Both the position numbers and the translations under genes were made by a program. Shown here piece by piece: positions 1-11,024 of a stretch of 64,000 nucleotides of DNA (positions are counted from its first letter, which is position 1; every line of letters begins with the position of its first letter). Under the pieces are notes generated by a model that saw only the letters and a list, made by a program, of their open reading frames with translations, did no database searches and had not been told where the DNA came from. Origin of the DNA: Acidobacteriota bacterium (GTDB taxonomy: Bacteria > Acidobacteriota > Terriglobia > Acidiferrales > UBA7541); contig JAMCWK010000150.1 of assembly GCA_023481105.1 (NCBI GenBank), forward strand, positions 1-64,000, read 5' to 3'.

Positions 1-2374
<2,374 letters not shown>

Positions 2375-2553
2375 CGCCGCCGCCTCCCTCGCCAAAGGGT
2401 ATTAAAGCACTCTTGTTGCCAAGCTTCACCAGAATAGATGCAGCCGAGGTGAATGGAGATGCCGGATTTACCAGTTATCATGGCGCAACAAACCTTAGCA
2501 TATCACACTAAAGAAATCAAATGCTGTGTAAGTCTATACAGTAAAACGAATTA

Positions 2554-3873
2554 CTAACTAATCCTGGCACGCACGAACTCAATGGCAGCCTCTTTACTGC
2601 CCAGGCGGCCCTCGAGCTGTGCGTCTTCGACGGCCTGTAGCAGGCTGCGAAACTGTGGCCCGGGTACGAGTCCGAGGAGCTTGAGGTCTTCGCCGGTAAT
2701 CAATCGCGGCGGGCGCACCTGCTCTGGGGGCGTCTCCGCGAGGAAACGGCGAACGAAATCGTAGTTGTCGAGCATGCGGTGGCTGGCGAGGCAGTCCAGG
2801 CGGTGCAACTCGAGATGCTCCTCGAACAGCGGCAGGCGCACGAAGCGCTTCAGCGTGGAGGCTTTCATGCGCGGCGTGTCCTTGAAGCGCAGATGGTGCT
2901 CGACAAGCGCCACGATTTGCTCCGTCTCTTCGTTGGAGAAGCGAAAACGGCGGCAAATATCTTCGGCCATGCGCATGCCGACTTCCACGTGGCCGTCGAA
3001 GCGGATGCGTCCGCCGGGGCCAGTGGGCGGCGCGAAAGTCGGCGGCTTGCCGACGTCGTGGAGGAGCACGCCCCAGGCCAGGGTCGCGGAACAACTCGGC
3101 GCGAGCGTCTCCAGCATCATGCGCGTGTGCATCCACACGTCGCCTTCGGGATGGAATTGCGGCGGCTGCTCGACACCTTTCATTTTCGCAATGCCGGGCA
3201 GCAGGATGGCGAGCAGGCCTGAATCGTCAAGCAATTCGAAGCCGCAGCGCGCGGCGCCTTCCGTGAGAATTTTGGTGAGCTCATCGCGCAAACGTTCCGC
3301 GGAGACGACGGCAACTTCCGGCGCAAGTTTATGAATGGCCGCAAACGTGGCGGGCTCGATGGTGTAGCCGAGGCGCGCGGCAAAACGCACGGCGCGGACC
3401 ATGCGCAGCTTGTCTTCGGCGAAACGTTGCGCGGGATCGCCGATGGAGCGAATGAGTTTGGCGTCCATGTCCGCGCGGCCGCCGACCAAGTCGCGCACAT
3501 CGCCCGTGCGCGGATCCATGAGCAAGCCGTTGATGGTGAAATCGCGGCGCAGCACATCTTCTTGCGGCGACTTGGAAAACACGACGCGGTCGGGGTGGCG
3601 GCCGTCGGTGCAGCCGACGTCGCTGCGAAACGTGGCGACTTCCACTTTCGCGCCGTCCTCGACCACGAGGATCACGCCGAACTGTGCGCCGACGGAAATG
3701 CTGCCGGGAAAAAGTTCGAGCACTCGCGCTGGCGTGGCGTCGGTAGAGACGTCGAAATCGGCCGGCTCGCGGCCGAGCAGGATGTCGCGCACACAGCCGC
3801 CGACGAACCAGGCCTGATGGCCGGATTCGCGGAGCATGGCGCAGATGCGTTCCGCCAAGGCGCGTGAGTGCAT
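2554..3873 (-). CDS. cca: CCA-adding enzyme / poly(A) polymerase family nucleotidyltransferase with HD domain
   Basis: Template-independent nucleotidyltransferase of the class II tRNA CCA-adding/poly(A) polymerase family, 439 residues, acting on RNA 3' ends in the cytosol. Visible motifs: GGCVRD (25-30), the metal-binding DFDVS (Asp39 and Asp41), RRDFTINGL (109-117), the ERLRDEL neck segment near 193, and a C-terminal HD phosphohydrolase domain with LLHDVGKP (about 270-277). The HD domain resembles bacterial Cca enzymes, but CCA versus poly(A) specificity cannot be read from sequence, so the symbol is tentative. The ATG at 3873 is the only sensible start: the open frame continues upstream to 4926, but that stretch is a shadow of the next gene and overlaps a heptamer repeat array. 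No Shine-Dalgarno sequence is evident. Confidence 0.9.
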   Translation of the reverse strand: MHSRALAERICAMLRESGHQAWFVGGCVRDILLGREPADFDVSTDATPARVLELFPGSISVGAQFGVILVVEDGAKVEVATFRSDVGCTDGRHPDRVVFSKSPQEDVLRRDFTINGLLMDPRTGDVRDLVGGRADMDAKLIRSIGDPAQRFAEDKLRMVRAVRFAARLGYTIEPATFAAIHKLAPEVAVVSAERLRDELTKILTEGAARCGFELLDDSGLLAILLPGIAKMKGVEQPPQFHPEGDVWMHTRMMLETLAPSCSATLAWGVLLHDVGKPPTFAPPTGPGGRIRFDGHVEVGMRMAEDICRRFRFSNEETEQIVALVEHHLRFKDTPRMKASTLKRFVRLPLFEEHLELHRLDCLASHRMLDNYDFVRRFLAETPPEQVRPPRLITGEDLKLLGLVPGPQFRSLLQAVEDAQLEGRLGSKEAAIEFVRARIS

Positions 3874-3904
3874 GGGGGGATTATGCGGCACTGGGGGAAA
3901 AGAT

Positions 3905-3932
3905 GGTAGGTGGTAGGTTGCAGGTGGTAGGT
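3905..3932. repeat. Four-unit heptamer array (GGTAGGT)
   Basis: Four 7-base units in a row: GGTAGGT, GGTAGGT, TGCAGGT, GGTAGGT. It lies in the gap upstream of the cca-family gene. It is one of six four-unit arrays between 3.9 and 12.9 kb, each with a different core sequence. Confidence 0.85.
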
Positions 3933-3971
3933 AAAAACCAAAGCTTAATGCACTCGACTCGAAAGCGCCTC

Positions 3972-5165
3972 TTAGACGGCGCGGAGGATGAGGCAAGTGA
4001 TGTCGTCGTGCTGGCGCGTGGCTCCGACGAAGGAGTCCACCGACTGCATGATGAAGCGCTGGGTTTCCGCGGCGCTTTCGCCGGGCACGGTGTTGAGCAT
4101 TTCGAGCAGGCGGCCTTCGCCATATTCTTCGCCGCCGATGTTGACGGCCTCCACCAGGCCGTCCGTGAAGATGACCAGCAAGTCGCCGCGGCCGAGTTGC
4201 GTCTGGCCGAGCTCGTAGGGCGCATCGGCGTCGATGCCGAAGGGCAGGCCGCCGGCTTCGAGGCGCTCGATGCGGCCGGTGACGCGGCGCAGCACCGGCG
4301 CGTTGTGCCCGGCGCAGATGTAGCTGAGCGAGCACGTGACCGGATCGAGCTCGGCAATGAACGCAGTGGTGAAGCGCAGTCCTCCAAGCGAATGCGCGCA
4401 GGCGTAGCGGTTCAGACCGCCGATGAGTTCTTCGAGAGAAGTGCGCGCGGCGGAGAGAGTTTGCAAGCTGGCCTGAAAGGTGGCCATCAGCAACGCCGCG
4501 GGAACGCTTTTGCCGGCGACGTCGGCGACCACCAGCAACAACCGCGGCTCGACGGTCGCAGCGGCGTGCGCGGCGCGGTAGAAGACATCGTAATAGTCGC
4601 CGGCCACAGTGTTGGCTGGGCGCGTGGCAAAGGCGATGTCCGCGCCGGGGACTTCCGGCGGCTTGGCGGGGACGAGCCAGCGCTGGATTTCGCGGGCGAT
4701 TTCCAGGTCGCGCTTCATGGTGACGCGGTCGGTCAGCTCCAGCACCAGCACCAAAATGAGCGCCAGCACACCGACGCCTCCCAGGTTGAGCTGCGTGGAG
4801 CCGCCTTCGAACGTCCATCGAATATTGCCGAACATCAACAGAGCGAGCGCGACGAGGAACAGCACGCGGCGCGCCGGCGTGAGCTTCATGAACAGCGCCC
4901 AGAAAAATGCCTGGGCGATTTTCCAATAGCGCCGCCAGCCGGTGACGCCTTCGATGGCTTTCCAGTCCACGTCCTGCGAGATGAGGCCGTAACTGGCGCG
5001 GGCTTCGGACTGGAATTGCGACCAGAGGACATGCAACTCGAGACCTTCCGTCACGCGTTGCCAGAAGCCACGCGCAGCGGCGGGCTTGCGTCCGGGCTTG
5101 GGCGGTACGTAGCGCTCGTTGGGATTGGCGGGAGGCTTGTCGGGAGATGTGCTCGCTGTGGCCAT
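3972..5165 (-). CDS. Membrane-anchored PP2C-type (SpoIIE/RsbU-like) serine phosphatase
   Basis: 397-residue protein with a cytosolic N-terminus, two predicted membrane segments (about 100-113 and 129-144), a short helical linker containing LEIAREIQRWLVP (typical of the segment before RsbU/SpoIIE domains) and a C-terminal PP2C phosphatase domain. Metal-site motifs are GDYYDVF (189-195), VADVAGKSVPAALLM and the C-terminal HDDITCLIL. Such phosphatases usually dephosphorylate anti-anti-sigma (STAS) proteins in partner-switching cascades, but no STAS or anti-sigma gene is visible in the window, so its target is unknown. It sits between the cca-family and dinB genes with gaps of about 100 bases on both sides, probably its own transcription unit or part of a loose housekeeping run. 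Confidence 0.88.
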   Translation of the reverse strand: MATASTSPDKPPANPNERYVPPKPGRKPAAARGFWQRVTEGLELHVLWSQFQSEARASYGLISQDVDWKAIEGVTGWRRYWKIAQAFFWALFMKLTPARRVLFLVALALLMFGNIRWTFEGGSTQLNLGGVGVLALILVLVLELTDRVTMKRDLEIAREIQRWLVPAKPPEVPGADIAFATRPANTVAGDYYDVFYRAAHAAATVEPRLLLVVADVAGKSVPAALLMATFQASLQTLSAARTSLEELIGGLNRYACAHSLGGLRFTTAFIAELDPVTCSLSYICAGHNAPVLRRVTGRIERLEAGGLPFGIDADAPYELGQTQLGRGDLLVIFTDGLVEAVNIGGEEYGEGRLLEMLNTVPGESAAETQRFIMQSVDSFVGATRQHDDITCLILRAV

Positions 5166-5184
5166 CGCACAGACATTATAAGCC

Positions 5185-5212
5185 AGTGGCGAGTGACGAG
5201 TGGCGAGTGGCG
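5185..5212. repeat. Four-unit heptamer array (AGTGGCG)
   Basis: Units AGTGGCG, AGTGACG, AGTGGCG, AGTGGCG in the gap between the phosphatase start (5165) and the dinB stop (5273). Confidence 0.85.
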
Positions 5213-5272
5213 AGAAAAAACCAAGAGAGCAGGAAACTCATGGAGAGAGCTGGCGACCCTTTCCGCAATGCG

Positions 5273-6508
5273 TTATTCATCAGGCTGGCGAAGCGAGCTG
5301 CCGCGGCGGAGCTTGGAGAAACCGAATTTGTCGCGCAGGCGGTCGGTGGCGCGAGCGAGTTTTTCGAGGCGCTCGCGCTGGCCGGCGTCGAGCAGATGAA
5401 GCTGCGGGGCGGCGTGGTCGAACTGCGAAAGCGCGACGCCGATGAGGCGCACCTGCTGGCGCGGGTCGCGGTTCGTTTGAAAAAGTTCCTTGGCGGTGGC
5501 GAGGATGACGGAATCGAGGTCGGTGGGCTCGCGAAGAGATTTCGCGCGGGTGATGGTCTTGAAACTTTTGTAGCGGATGGTGACGGTGACGGTGCGCGCA
5601 TAGAGGCCGGAATCACGCAGGCGCTTCGCGGCCTTTTCGGCAAGGTGGCAGAGCACGGAGTGCAAAGCGTCGGCGTCGTCCACGTCTTCGCCGAAGGTGT
5701 GATTGTGAGAGATGGATTTGGGCTCGGCGTCCACGAAAAATTCGTAGGCGTCCTGGCCGCGCGACTTGCGGTGGAGCGCAATGCCCCACTGGCCGAAGGC
5801 TTCATCGAGCCTTTCGAGCGGGACGGCGGCAAGCTGGCCGACGGTCTGAATGCCCAGCGCGTTGAGACCCGCTTCGGTGACTTTGCCGATGCCGGGAATT
5901 TTGCGCACGGAGAGCGGCGCGAGAAATTTTTCTTCCATGCCCGCGGGCACCCAAAGCAGGCCGCGCGGCTTGGCCTGGTCGCTGGCGACTTTGGAAACCA
6001 GGCGAGTTGCAGAGAGGCCCATCGAGGCGGGCAACTGCGTGCGTTCCCAGATTTCGCAGCGCAGCTTGTGCGCGACGGCGAGCGGCGGGCCGTGCAAGCG
6101 CTCGGTGCCACTCAAGTCGAGATAGGCTTCGTCCACGGAAGCCATTTCGACGATCGGGGAATATTTCGCGAAGATGGTAGCGATGCGGTCGCTCCATTCC
6201 GAATAGAGCGCGTGATGGCCGTCGAGAAAAACCGCGTGAGGGCAGAGCCGCGCGGCAGTGCGCAACGGCATCGCGGAATGAATGCCGAATTTGCGGGCTT
6301 CGTAGCTGGCCGCAGAAACCACACCGCGCTGGTCGGGGCGGCCGCCTACAACAACCGGTTTGCCGCGCAACTCGGGACGCGCGAGGAGCTCGACGGAGAC
6401 GAAAAAGGCGTCCATGTCAACGTGGAGGATGGAGCATGTAGGGGCGCTGCTTGCTGCGCCCTGTTCAAGCGGAGATTTTTTGGCGCGGTATGTGGCAAGC
6501 TTCGGCAC
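5273..6508 (-). CDS. dinB: DNA polymerase IV (Y-family translesion polymerase)
   Basis: Error-prone Y-family polymerase that copies damaged templates. The 411-residue sequence has the catalytic HVDMDAFF motif (Asp31) and SVDEAYLD (Asp126, Glu127), the helix-hairpin-helix segment KIPGIGKVTEAGL, and a C-terminal little-finger domain. The start is GTG at 6508; no in-frame start lies closer to HVDMD, so the protein carries about 28 extra N-terminal residues compared with typical DinB. Part of that tail is encoded by a REP-like hairpin (6437-6461), so the extension may be a recent addition. No canonical C-terminal clamp-binding peptide is obvious. It follows prmC by about 110 bases on the same strand. 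Confidence 0.94.
   Translation of the reverse strand: MPKLATYRAKKSPLEQGAASSAPTCSILHVDMDAFFVSVELLARPELRGKPVVVGGRPDQRGVVSAASYEARKFGIHSAMPLRTAARLCPHAVFLDGHHALYSEWSDRIATIFAKYSPIVEMASVDEAYLDLSGTERLHGPPLAVAHKLRCEIWERTQLPASMGLSATRLVSKVASDQAKPRGLLWVPAGMEEKFLAPLSVRKIPGIGKVTEAGLNALGIQTVGQLAAVPLERLDEAFGQWGIALHRKSRGQDAYEFFVDAEPKSISHNHTFGEDVDDADALHSVLCHLAEKAAKRLRDSGLYARTVTVTIRYKSFKTITRAKSLREPTDLDSVILATAKELFQTNRDPRQQVRLIGVALSQFDHAAPQLHLLDAGQRERLEKLARATDRLRDKFGFSKLRRGSSLRQPDE
6437..6461. repeat. REP-like hairpin inside the dinB 5' coding region
   Basis: TGTAG followed by the inverted repeat GGGCGC / GCGCCC. On the minus strand it reads hairpin then CTACA, the same layout as the other REP-like copies in this region. 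It lies within the N-terminal codons of dinB. Confidence 0.6.
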
Positions 6509-6552
6509 GGGGATAGATTACGCGGTGCATGCTACGTGCATCAAGCTGACAT

Positions 6553-6588
6553 GCCCACCCGCCAACAACGGGCGGGTGGGCGCTACAT
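6553..6588. repeat. REP-like hairpin with CTACA tail
   Basis: Perfect 11-bp inverted repeat GCCCACCCGCC / GGCGGGTGGGC with a 7-base loop, followed by GCTACATA. It lies between dinB and prmC, just downstream of the prmC stop. Confidence 0.75.
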
Positions 6589-6617
6589 ACTTCAGAAGTG
6601 CCAACGAGACGCCGGCG

Positions 6618-7538
6618 CTACACGCGCTGGGCGGAGAGGACGCGAGGGATGCCGGCGAGATCATTGGTGACGCGGATGGCGGTCCATATGGAGGCGTCGG
6701 CGAGCAGTGGGCGAACGCGGTCCAATGCGCCGAAGCCGATTTCGCAAACGAAAATTCCACCGGGGCGCAAAAGCTGCGCGGACTGCGTGATGAGTGGGGC
6801 GTAAATTTTCGCGCCGTGCGCGCCGCCGAAGAGCGCCGAGTGCGGCTCGTGGTCGCGAACGTCGCGCGGGAGATCGGCGGAGTCGGAGTGAGCAATGTAG
6901 GGAGGGTTGCTGACGATGAGATCGAATGAAAGTGTCGAGTGGCGAGTGTCGAGTGGCGAGAGAAATTCGTCCAGCAAATTGCATTCGTGAAATTCGATGC
7001 GCGAGGCGACGCTGTGGCGGGCGGCGTTGCGGCGTGCGATGTCGAGCGCGGCGGTAGAAATATCCGTGGCGATGACCGATGCTTCGGGGAATTCTTTGGC
7101 GAGCGCGACGGCGAGGCAGCCGGAGCCGGTGCCGACGTCAGCGATCCGCAACGCGCCGCCGGACGCGGCGCCGAGCGAAGTGTCGCGCGGAAACGCGTGG
7201 CCGGATTTTACGTGGAAGCGTTCCAGCGCGACTTCGATGAGGTGCTCGGTTTCCGGGCGCGGGATGAGCACGCCGGGGGCAACTTCAAATTCCAAGCCCC
7301 AGAATTCCTGTTTGCCGGTGAGGTATTGCGTGGGCGTGCCGGCGATGCGGCGCGCGATGAGCGCGAAATAATCTCGCTCCTGTTCCGGCGTGAGCAGCTC
7401 TTCGTGATGCGCATAGAGCCAGACGCGTTCGCGTCCGGTGACGTGCATGAGGAGCAATTCCGCGGCGAGAGTGTGCGAGGGCACGCCGCCTTCGCGCAGG
7501 CGGTGCATGGCGAGTTTCAGTGCAGAGCGGATGTCCAT
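6618..7538 (-). CDS. prmC: Peptide chain release factor N5-glutamine methyltransferase
   Basis: SAM-dependent enzyme that methylates the GGQ glutamine of release factors; its substrate RF1 is encoded directly upstream, the usual prfA-prmC pairing. The 306-residue protein has the N-terminal helical substrate-binding domain, ADVGTGSGCLAVALA for SAM binding (about 133-147), and the catalytic NPPY (211-214). Two loops look expanded: a Gly/Ala/Ser-rich piece near 112-130, and residues 194-203 (SPLDTRHSTL), which are encoded exactly by four heptamer units at 6932-6959 just before IVSNPPY. The ATG at 7538 is the natural start; 74 bases separate it from the prfA stop. Confidence 0.94.
   Translation of the reverse strand: MDIRSALKLAMHRLREGGVPSHTLAAELLLMHVTGRERVWLYAHHEELLTPEQERDYFALIARRIAGTPTQYLTGKQEFWGLEFEVAPGVLIPRPETEHLIEVALERFHVKSGHAFPRDTSLGAASGGALRIADVGTGSGCLAVALAKEFPEASVIATDISTAALDIARRNAARHSVASRIEFHECNLLDEFLSPLDTRHSTLSFDLIVSNPPYIAHSDSADLPRDVRDHEPHSALFGGAHGAKIYAPLITQSAQLLRPGGIFVCEIGFGALDRVRPLLADASIWTAIRVTNDLAGIPRVLSAQRV
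6932..6959. repeat. Four-unit heptamer array inside prmC
   Basis: GTGTCGA, GTGGCGA, GTGTCGA, GTGGCGA: a 14-base unit repeated exactly twice. It is in frame in prmC and encodes residues 194-203, shortly before the catalytic NPPY. Confidence 0.88.
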
Positions 7539-7570
7539 GAGCAGCGACCGGCGACCAGTGGAGATTCTTC

Positions 7571-7593
7571 GGCGCGACAGACAGCGTCGCGCC
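7571..7593. repeat. Hairpin between prfA and prmC
   Basis: Perfect 8-bp inverted repeat GGCGCGAC / GTCGCGCC with a 7-base loop in the short gap between prfA and prmC. It may be another member of the hairpin family or an mRNA processing structure; no T-tract follows, so it is not a classic terminator. Confidence 0.55.
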
Positions 7594-7612
7594 TCAGAAT
7601 GACAACGAGAAA

Positions 7613-8704
7613 TTACGCCTCAACCAATTCCTGTTTCAGGCGCTCGGATTCGTAGTGCGTGACGAGCGCGTCCACCAGGGGGCCGAGCTTGCCTTCCATC
7701 ACCTGATCGAGCTGGTGCAGCGTGAAGCCGATGCGATGGTCGGTGACGCGGTTCTGCGGAAAATTATAGGTGCGAATTTTTTCCGAGCGGTCGCCGGACT
7801 TGATGGCGCCGCGGCGCTCGGCGACGATGGCGTCGTGCTGCTTTTCCTGCTCCATTTCGTAGAGCCGCGTGCGCAGAACGCGCATGGCTTTCGCGCGGTT
7901 CTTGATCTGCGATTTTTCGTCCTGAATGGAGACGACAAGATTCGTGGGCAGGTGCGTGATGCGCACAGCGGAGTACGTCGTGTTTACGGACTGGCCGCCG
8001 GGGCCGGAGGAGCAGAACGTGTCGATACGGATGTCTTTGGCTTCAATCTTGATGTCGATGTCTTCGGCTTCGGGCATCACCGCGACGGTGGCAGCGGAAG
8101 TGTGCACGCGGCCTTGCTGCTCGGTTTCCGGGACGCGCTGCACGCGGTGCACGCCCATTTCGTATTTCAGCTTGGAATAAACTTTTTTGCCGGAAATCGC
8201 GGCGATGACTTCCTTGAAGCCTCCGAGCGTGCCCGCCGAGTTTTCCAGCATCTCCACTTTCCAGCCCTGCGATTCGGCGTAGCGCGAATACATGCGGAAG
8301 AGGTCGCCGGCGAAGAGAGAAGCTTCGTCGCCGCCGGTGCCGGCGCGTATTTCGAGCAAAATGTTTTTCTCGTCGTTGGGGTCTTTGGGGATGAGCAGGA
8401 CTTTCAATTCGCGCTCGACGGCTTCCTTGCGCGTTTCGAGCGCGCGCTGCTCGTCGTGGGCGAGCTGCTTCATCTCCGCGTCTTCCGCTTCCATGAGCAT
8501 CTGCTGCGTGCCGCGCAGGCCCTGCTCGATCTGTTTCCATTCGCGGTAGCGCTCGACGATGGCCGACAGTTCGGCGTGGGCCTTGGCGAGTTTCTGGAAA
8601 CGCGCGGAGTCGTTGGTGAACTCCGCGGAGGAAAGCTGCGCGGTCATCTCGTCGTAACGAGCCTCGATTTGATTCAGTTTTTCAAAGAGCGTTAAAGCAG
8701 CCAT
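7613..8704 (-). CDS. prfA: Peptide chain release factor 1
   Basis: Class I release factor that recognises UAA and UAG and triggers peptide release on the ribosome. 363 residues, normal for RF1. It contains the peptide anticodon PET (192-194, the PxT motif of RF1 rather than the SPF of RF2) and the catalytic GGQ (236-238) within [17 protein letters not shown]. The Gln is the methylation target of PrmC, encoded next downstream. The ATG at 8704 begins [10 protein letters not shown], typical for the family. The upstream gap contains a heptamer array. Confidence 0.97.
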   Translation of the reverse strand: MAALTLFEKLNQIEARYDEMTAQLSSAEFTNDSARFQKLAKAHAELSAIVERYREWKQIEQGLRGTQQMLMEAEDAEMKQLAHDEQRALETRKEAVERELKVLLIPKDPNDEKNILLEIRAGTGGDEASLFAGDLFRMYSRYAESQGWKVEMLENSAGTLGGFKEVIAAISGKKVYSKLKYEMGVHRVQRVPETEQQGRVHTSAATVAVMPEAEDIDIKIEAKDIRIDTFCSSGPGGQSVNTTYSAVRITHLPTNLVVSIQDEKSQIKNRAKAMRVLRTRLYEMEQEKQHDAIVAERRGAIKSGDRSEKIRTYNFPQNRVTDHRIGFTLHQLDQVMEGKLGPLVDALVTHYESERLKQELVEA

Positions 8705-8716
8705 GGCGTAAACCTC

Positions 8717-8744
8717 AAAAGCGAAAAGAGAAAATAGAAATTAG
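8717..8744. repeat. Four-unit heptamer array (AAAAGCG-type)
   Basis: Units AAAAGCG, AAAAGAG, AAAATAG, AAATTAG immediately upstream of the prfA start at 8704. Confidence 0.75.
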
Positions 8745-8912
8745 AGAAATGCGCTTGCGCAGAAGTCCGGAAGGGCTCGGGGAGTTCGGCTAATAGAAAG
8801 CGGCAAACATCGCAGTAAATCCAGCTACTAGAATAGCGGCGATTGGAAACGAAGTCAAACCGCGTGGGAGCGCGTGTGTTGTGGAACAAAGGGGGCAGCA
8901 CGCTGCGCCGGT

Positions 8913-8938
8913 GGGCGGAGCATGCTTCGCCCCTACAA
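8913..8938. repeat. REP-like hairpin with CTACA tail
   Basis: Arms GGGCGGAGCA / TGCTTCGCCC (one mismatch), followed by CTACAAA. It lies at the 3' end of the small membrane protein gene, with the tail pointing into its last codons. Confidence 0.65.
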
Positions 8939-9412
8939 ACCTGAAGATCGTTCATCGAAGGCGCGGTGGGTGCGGAGGAGCAGCCAGGCGGTGAGCGCGC
9001 CAGCGGGAAGCGGCAGCCACCACGGTTGCTTAATGGCCAGCATGGGGCCCATGAGTACAAACGTCAGAGCCATGCGCCACCATTCGACGACGAGGCGATC
9101 GGTCTGCACCGCGTTGCCCAACCAGCCAAGCGCCTGCACCAGCGCGAGAAAAAGCGCTGCGCCGGCAAGCATCCACGGCCAGGGCGTTTGCCAGCGGAAG
9201 GTCACAGCGGCGCGGCGCAGAAGAAACGCGCAGAGCAACATGGGCAGCACGGTCAGCATGACGGTGAAGAAAAAAGTGACGAGAAAATCGCGGCCGATGT
9301 TTTCACGCGATGCGCCGCTCAACAAAAAATGCATGTAGTAAGTTACCGCGAGAAAAAAGCTGCCCAAGGTGATGGCAGCGAAATAGTAGGCGAGCGATCC
9401 GCGGCGGGTCAT
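8933..9412 (-). CDS. Small integral membrane protein, unknown function
   Basis: 159 residues with four predicted hydrophobic segments (about 9-28, 43-65, 77-97 and 112-150) and Arg-rich ends; no enzyme motif recognised. The ATG at 9412 overlaps the stop of the ThyX-like gene as ATGA, so translation is probably coupled. Longer open reading upstream of 9412 in this frame is a shadow of the ThyX-like gene. The tight coupling suggests joint expression, but gives no clear functional link. No family assigned. Confidence 0.75.
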   Translation of the reverse strand: MTRRGSLAYYFAAITLGSFFLAVTYYMHFLLSGASRENIGRDFLVTFFFTVMLTVLPMLLCAFLLRRAAVTFRWQTPWPWMLAGAALFLALVQALGWLGNAVQTDRLVVEWWRMALTFVLMGPMLAIKQPWWLPLPAGALTAWLLLRTHRAFDERSSGL

Positions 9413-10989
9413 ATGCGGCGCTGGATGTTGGGAAAATCCAGCCAGACTTTGACGCCGCAAAAGTGCGAGCCTTCGGTGCAGATGGGCGTGGCGATTCCGG
9501 CGCGGAGATGGCACGGCGGGCCGAGGAAGCGCGCCAGTTGCGGATGCACGGCGCGGACCTGTGCAATTTCTTCCATAGAGGCTTGATAGATTTCTTCTTG
9601 CGCGTTGAAGCAGGTGCGCATGGTCCACTTGTGCATCAGGTGGAGGAGCGAGCCGGACTCGACAAGGCGGATGGATTTTGCATTGGGCAGAAGATAGAGT
9701 GCGAATTCCGGCGGCACGCCGCGGTCGAGTAACTCGTTTTTTGCGGCCCAGGCTTCGGCGAGGGCGCGTTCGTACACTTCGCGGGCGCGCGGATTCTGCG
9801 CGATGAGCATGGGAAGAACTGCGTCGGGCACGCGCGTGTCCGCCAGCGTGAGCAGCGGACGCGAGCCGGGGACCATGCGATGGCGCTGGTCCTGGCTGTC
9901 GGCGGTGTGGCTGAGTTTTTTTGCAAATGTGAAATTGGCGTGCTGCAACGCGCGCATCATCGGTGCGTGCACGCCGATGTTGAGCGTTTGCAGGCGGTAG
10001 GGATTTTTCGCAGGATTCAGCAGGCGGTCGAGCGCTTCCGCGTCGGAGCAGGCGTCGCGCGTGAGGCCGACAACCGCGCGGTAGGCATCGGCCGTGACGG
10101 GAATGGCGTTTGCGGAGTAGTCCACCAGCACGGAAGTTTTTCCAGCGAGGCGCGCGTCGAATTCGCGCGCGAAGGCATCACCATCCACACGCGGCTGATT
10201 CCATTCCGGCAATTCTTCGAGCGGCGCGTTGTCGAAGCGGTCGAAGAACTGCGGGTCAATTTCTCGAATGCGGGAGACCATTTCACCAATCACGAGTTTT
10301 GCTTCGCTGGGCGTGTCGCTGGCGGCCTGCATGCGCCACAGGCGGTGCAGCACGATGCCGGAAAGCGTGTGCACCATGGTGGTGAAAGCGGCGACGGGCA
10401 AAACGTAGCGCGCGACTTCGATGGCGCGCTTTTCCGCCTGCGCGTCGACTTTTTTCACGCGCTTGGGATGGGACATCGAGCTAACGTGCCAGATGTCGCC
10501 GAGAATTTTTCGCGTGTCGGGCTTGAGCAACGCAGTCAGCTCGCGGTAGTGCTCCCAAGCGCGAGCCACGGCGCGCTCGTAGATGGCGCGTTCTTCGGGG
10601 CCGAAGCGAGGCGAGGGCGGCGGGACGTAGGCGCGCGCCTGGTCGAGGCGCACATAGCGCTGCGACTGCTGCTCGGAGTTGTAGAACGGATGCGCGTGGA
10701 GAAACGACCAGACAAATTGCCGGCTGACATTTTCCAGGCCAAACTCAAAATGCGCGTGCTGAAAAACGGTGTGATGCCCGCCGTAAAACGTAGCCGCGCC
10801 GATGTTCAAGCGCTGCTTGTCGGTGATTTCTTCCGGACCGATGAGGCGCGGCGAGTAGCAGGTGCGCGCGGCAGCGATGGCGGAATCGTAGGAGTGCGAA
10901 AAAGAATTGCGCAGCGTGACGCGGGGGAGCGCTGATTCGACGAGATGTTCCGGAGGCGCGTCAGGTGACATGGAAGGTTGCGAGGCCAT
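9409..10989 (-). CDS. Tandem ThyX-like (flavin-dependent thymidylate synthase fold) protein
   Basis: 526 residues, about twice a normal ThyX, made of two ThyX-like halves. Half 1 (about 20-255) keeps the HxxFEF-like segment and the NSEQQSQRY signature (about 104-112), but the RHR that should precede it is AHP (99-101). Half 2 (about 275-526) has QRHR (RHR 369-371) but lacks the following S-x-R-Y; it ends with FNAQEEIYQASMEEIAQVR, like the ThyX C-terminus. The conserved signature is therefore divided between the halves. ThyX methylates dUMP with folate and FAD in a tetramer whose sites lie between subunits; a pseudo-dimer in one chain is plausible, but activity is unproven. The first ATG is at 10989; an upstream TTG at 11007 is less likely. 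No thyA was seen. Confidence 0.85.
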   Translation of the reverse strand: MASQPSMSPDAPPEHLVESALPRVTLRNSFSHSYDSAIAAARTCYSPRLIGPEEITDKQRLNIGAATFYGGHHTVFQHAHFEFGLENVSRQFVWSFLHAHPFYNSEQQSQRYVRLDQARAYVPPPSPRFGPEERAIYERAVARAWEHYRELTALLKPDTRKILGDIWHVSSMSHPKRVKKVDAQAEKRAIEVARYVLPVAAFTTMVHTLSGIVLHRLWRMQAASDTPSEAKLVIGEMVSRIREIDPQFFDRFDNAPLEELPEWNQPRVDGDAFAREFDARLAGKTSVLVDYSANAIPVTADAYRAVVGLTRDACSDAEALDRLLNPAKNPYRLQTLNIGVHAPMMRALQHANFTFAKKLSHTADSQDQRHRMVPGSRPLLTLADTRVPDAVLPMLIAQNPRAREVYERALAEAWAAKNELLDRGVPPEFALYLLPNAKSIRLVESGSLLHLMHKWTMRTCFNAQEEIYQASMEEIAQVRAVHPQLARFLGPPCHLRAGIATPICTEGSHFCGVKVWLDFPNIQRRI

Positions 10990-11024
10990 GCGCGAGGCAT
11001 TGTACAACGGGCGAAGAACAAAAA

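Noticed and set aside
2375..2553. CIRCE heat-shock operator upstream of lon
   Set aside because: Only one half-like word (GAGTGCTTTA) is present; the inverted partner at nine bases is absent.
3874..4926. N-terminal extension of the cca-family frame, as if fused to another protein
   Set aside because: The extension is Arg/Pro/His-rich and lies antiparallel in frame to the phosphatase gene on the same strand; the CCA enzyme starts naturally at 3873.
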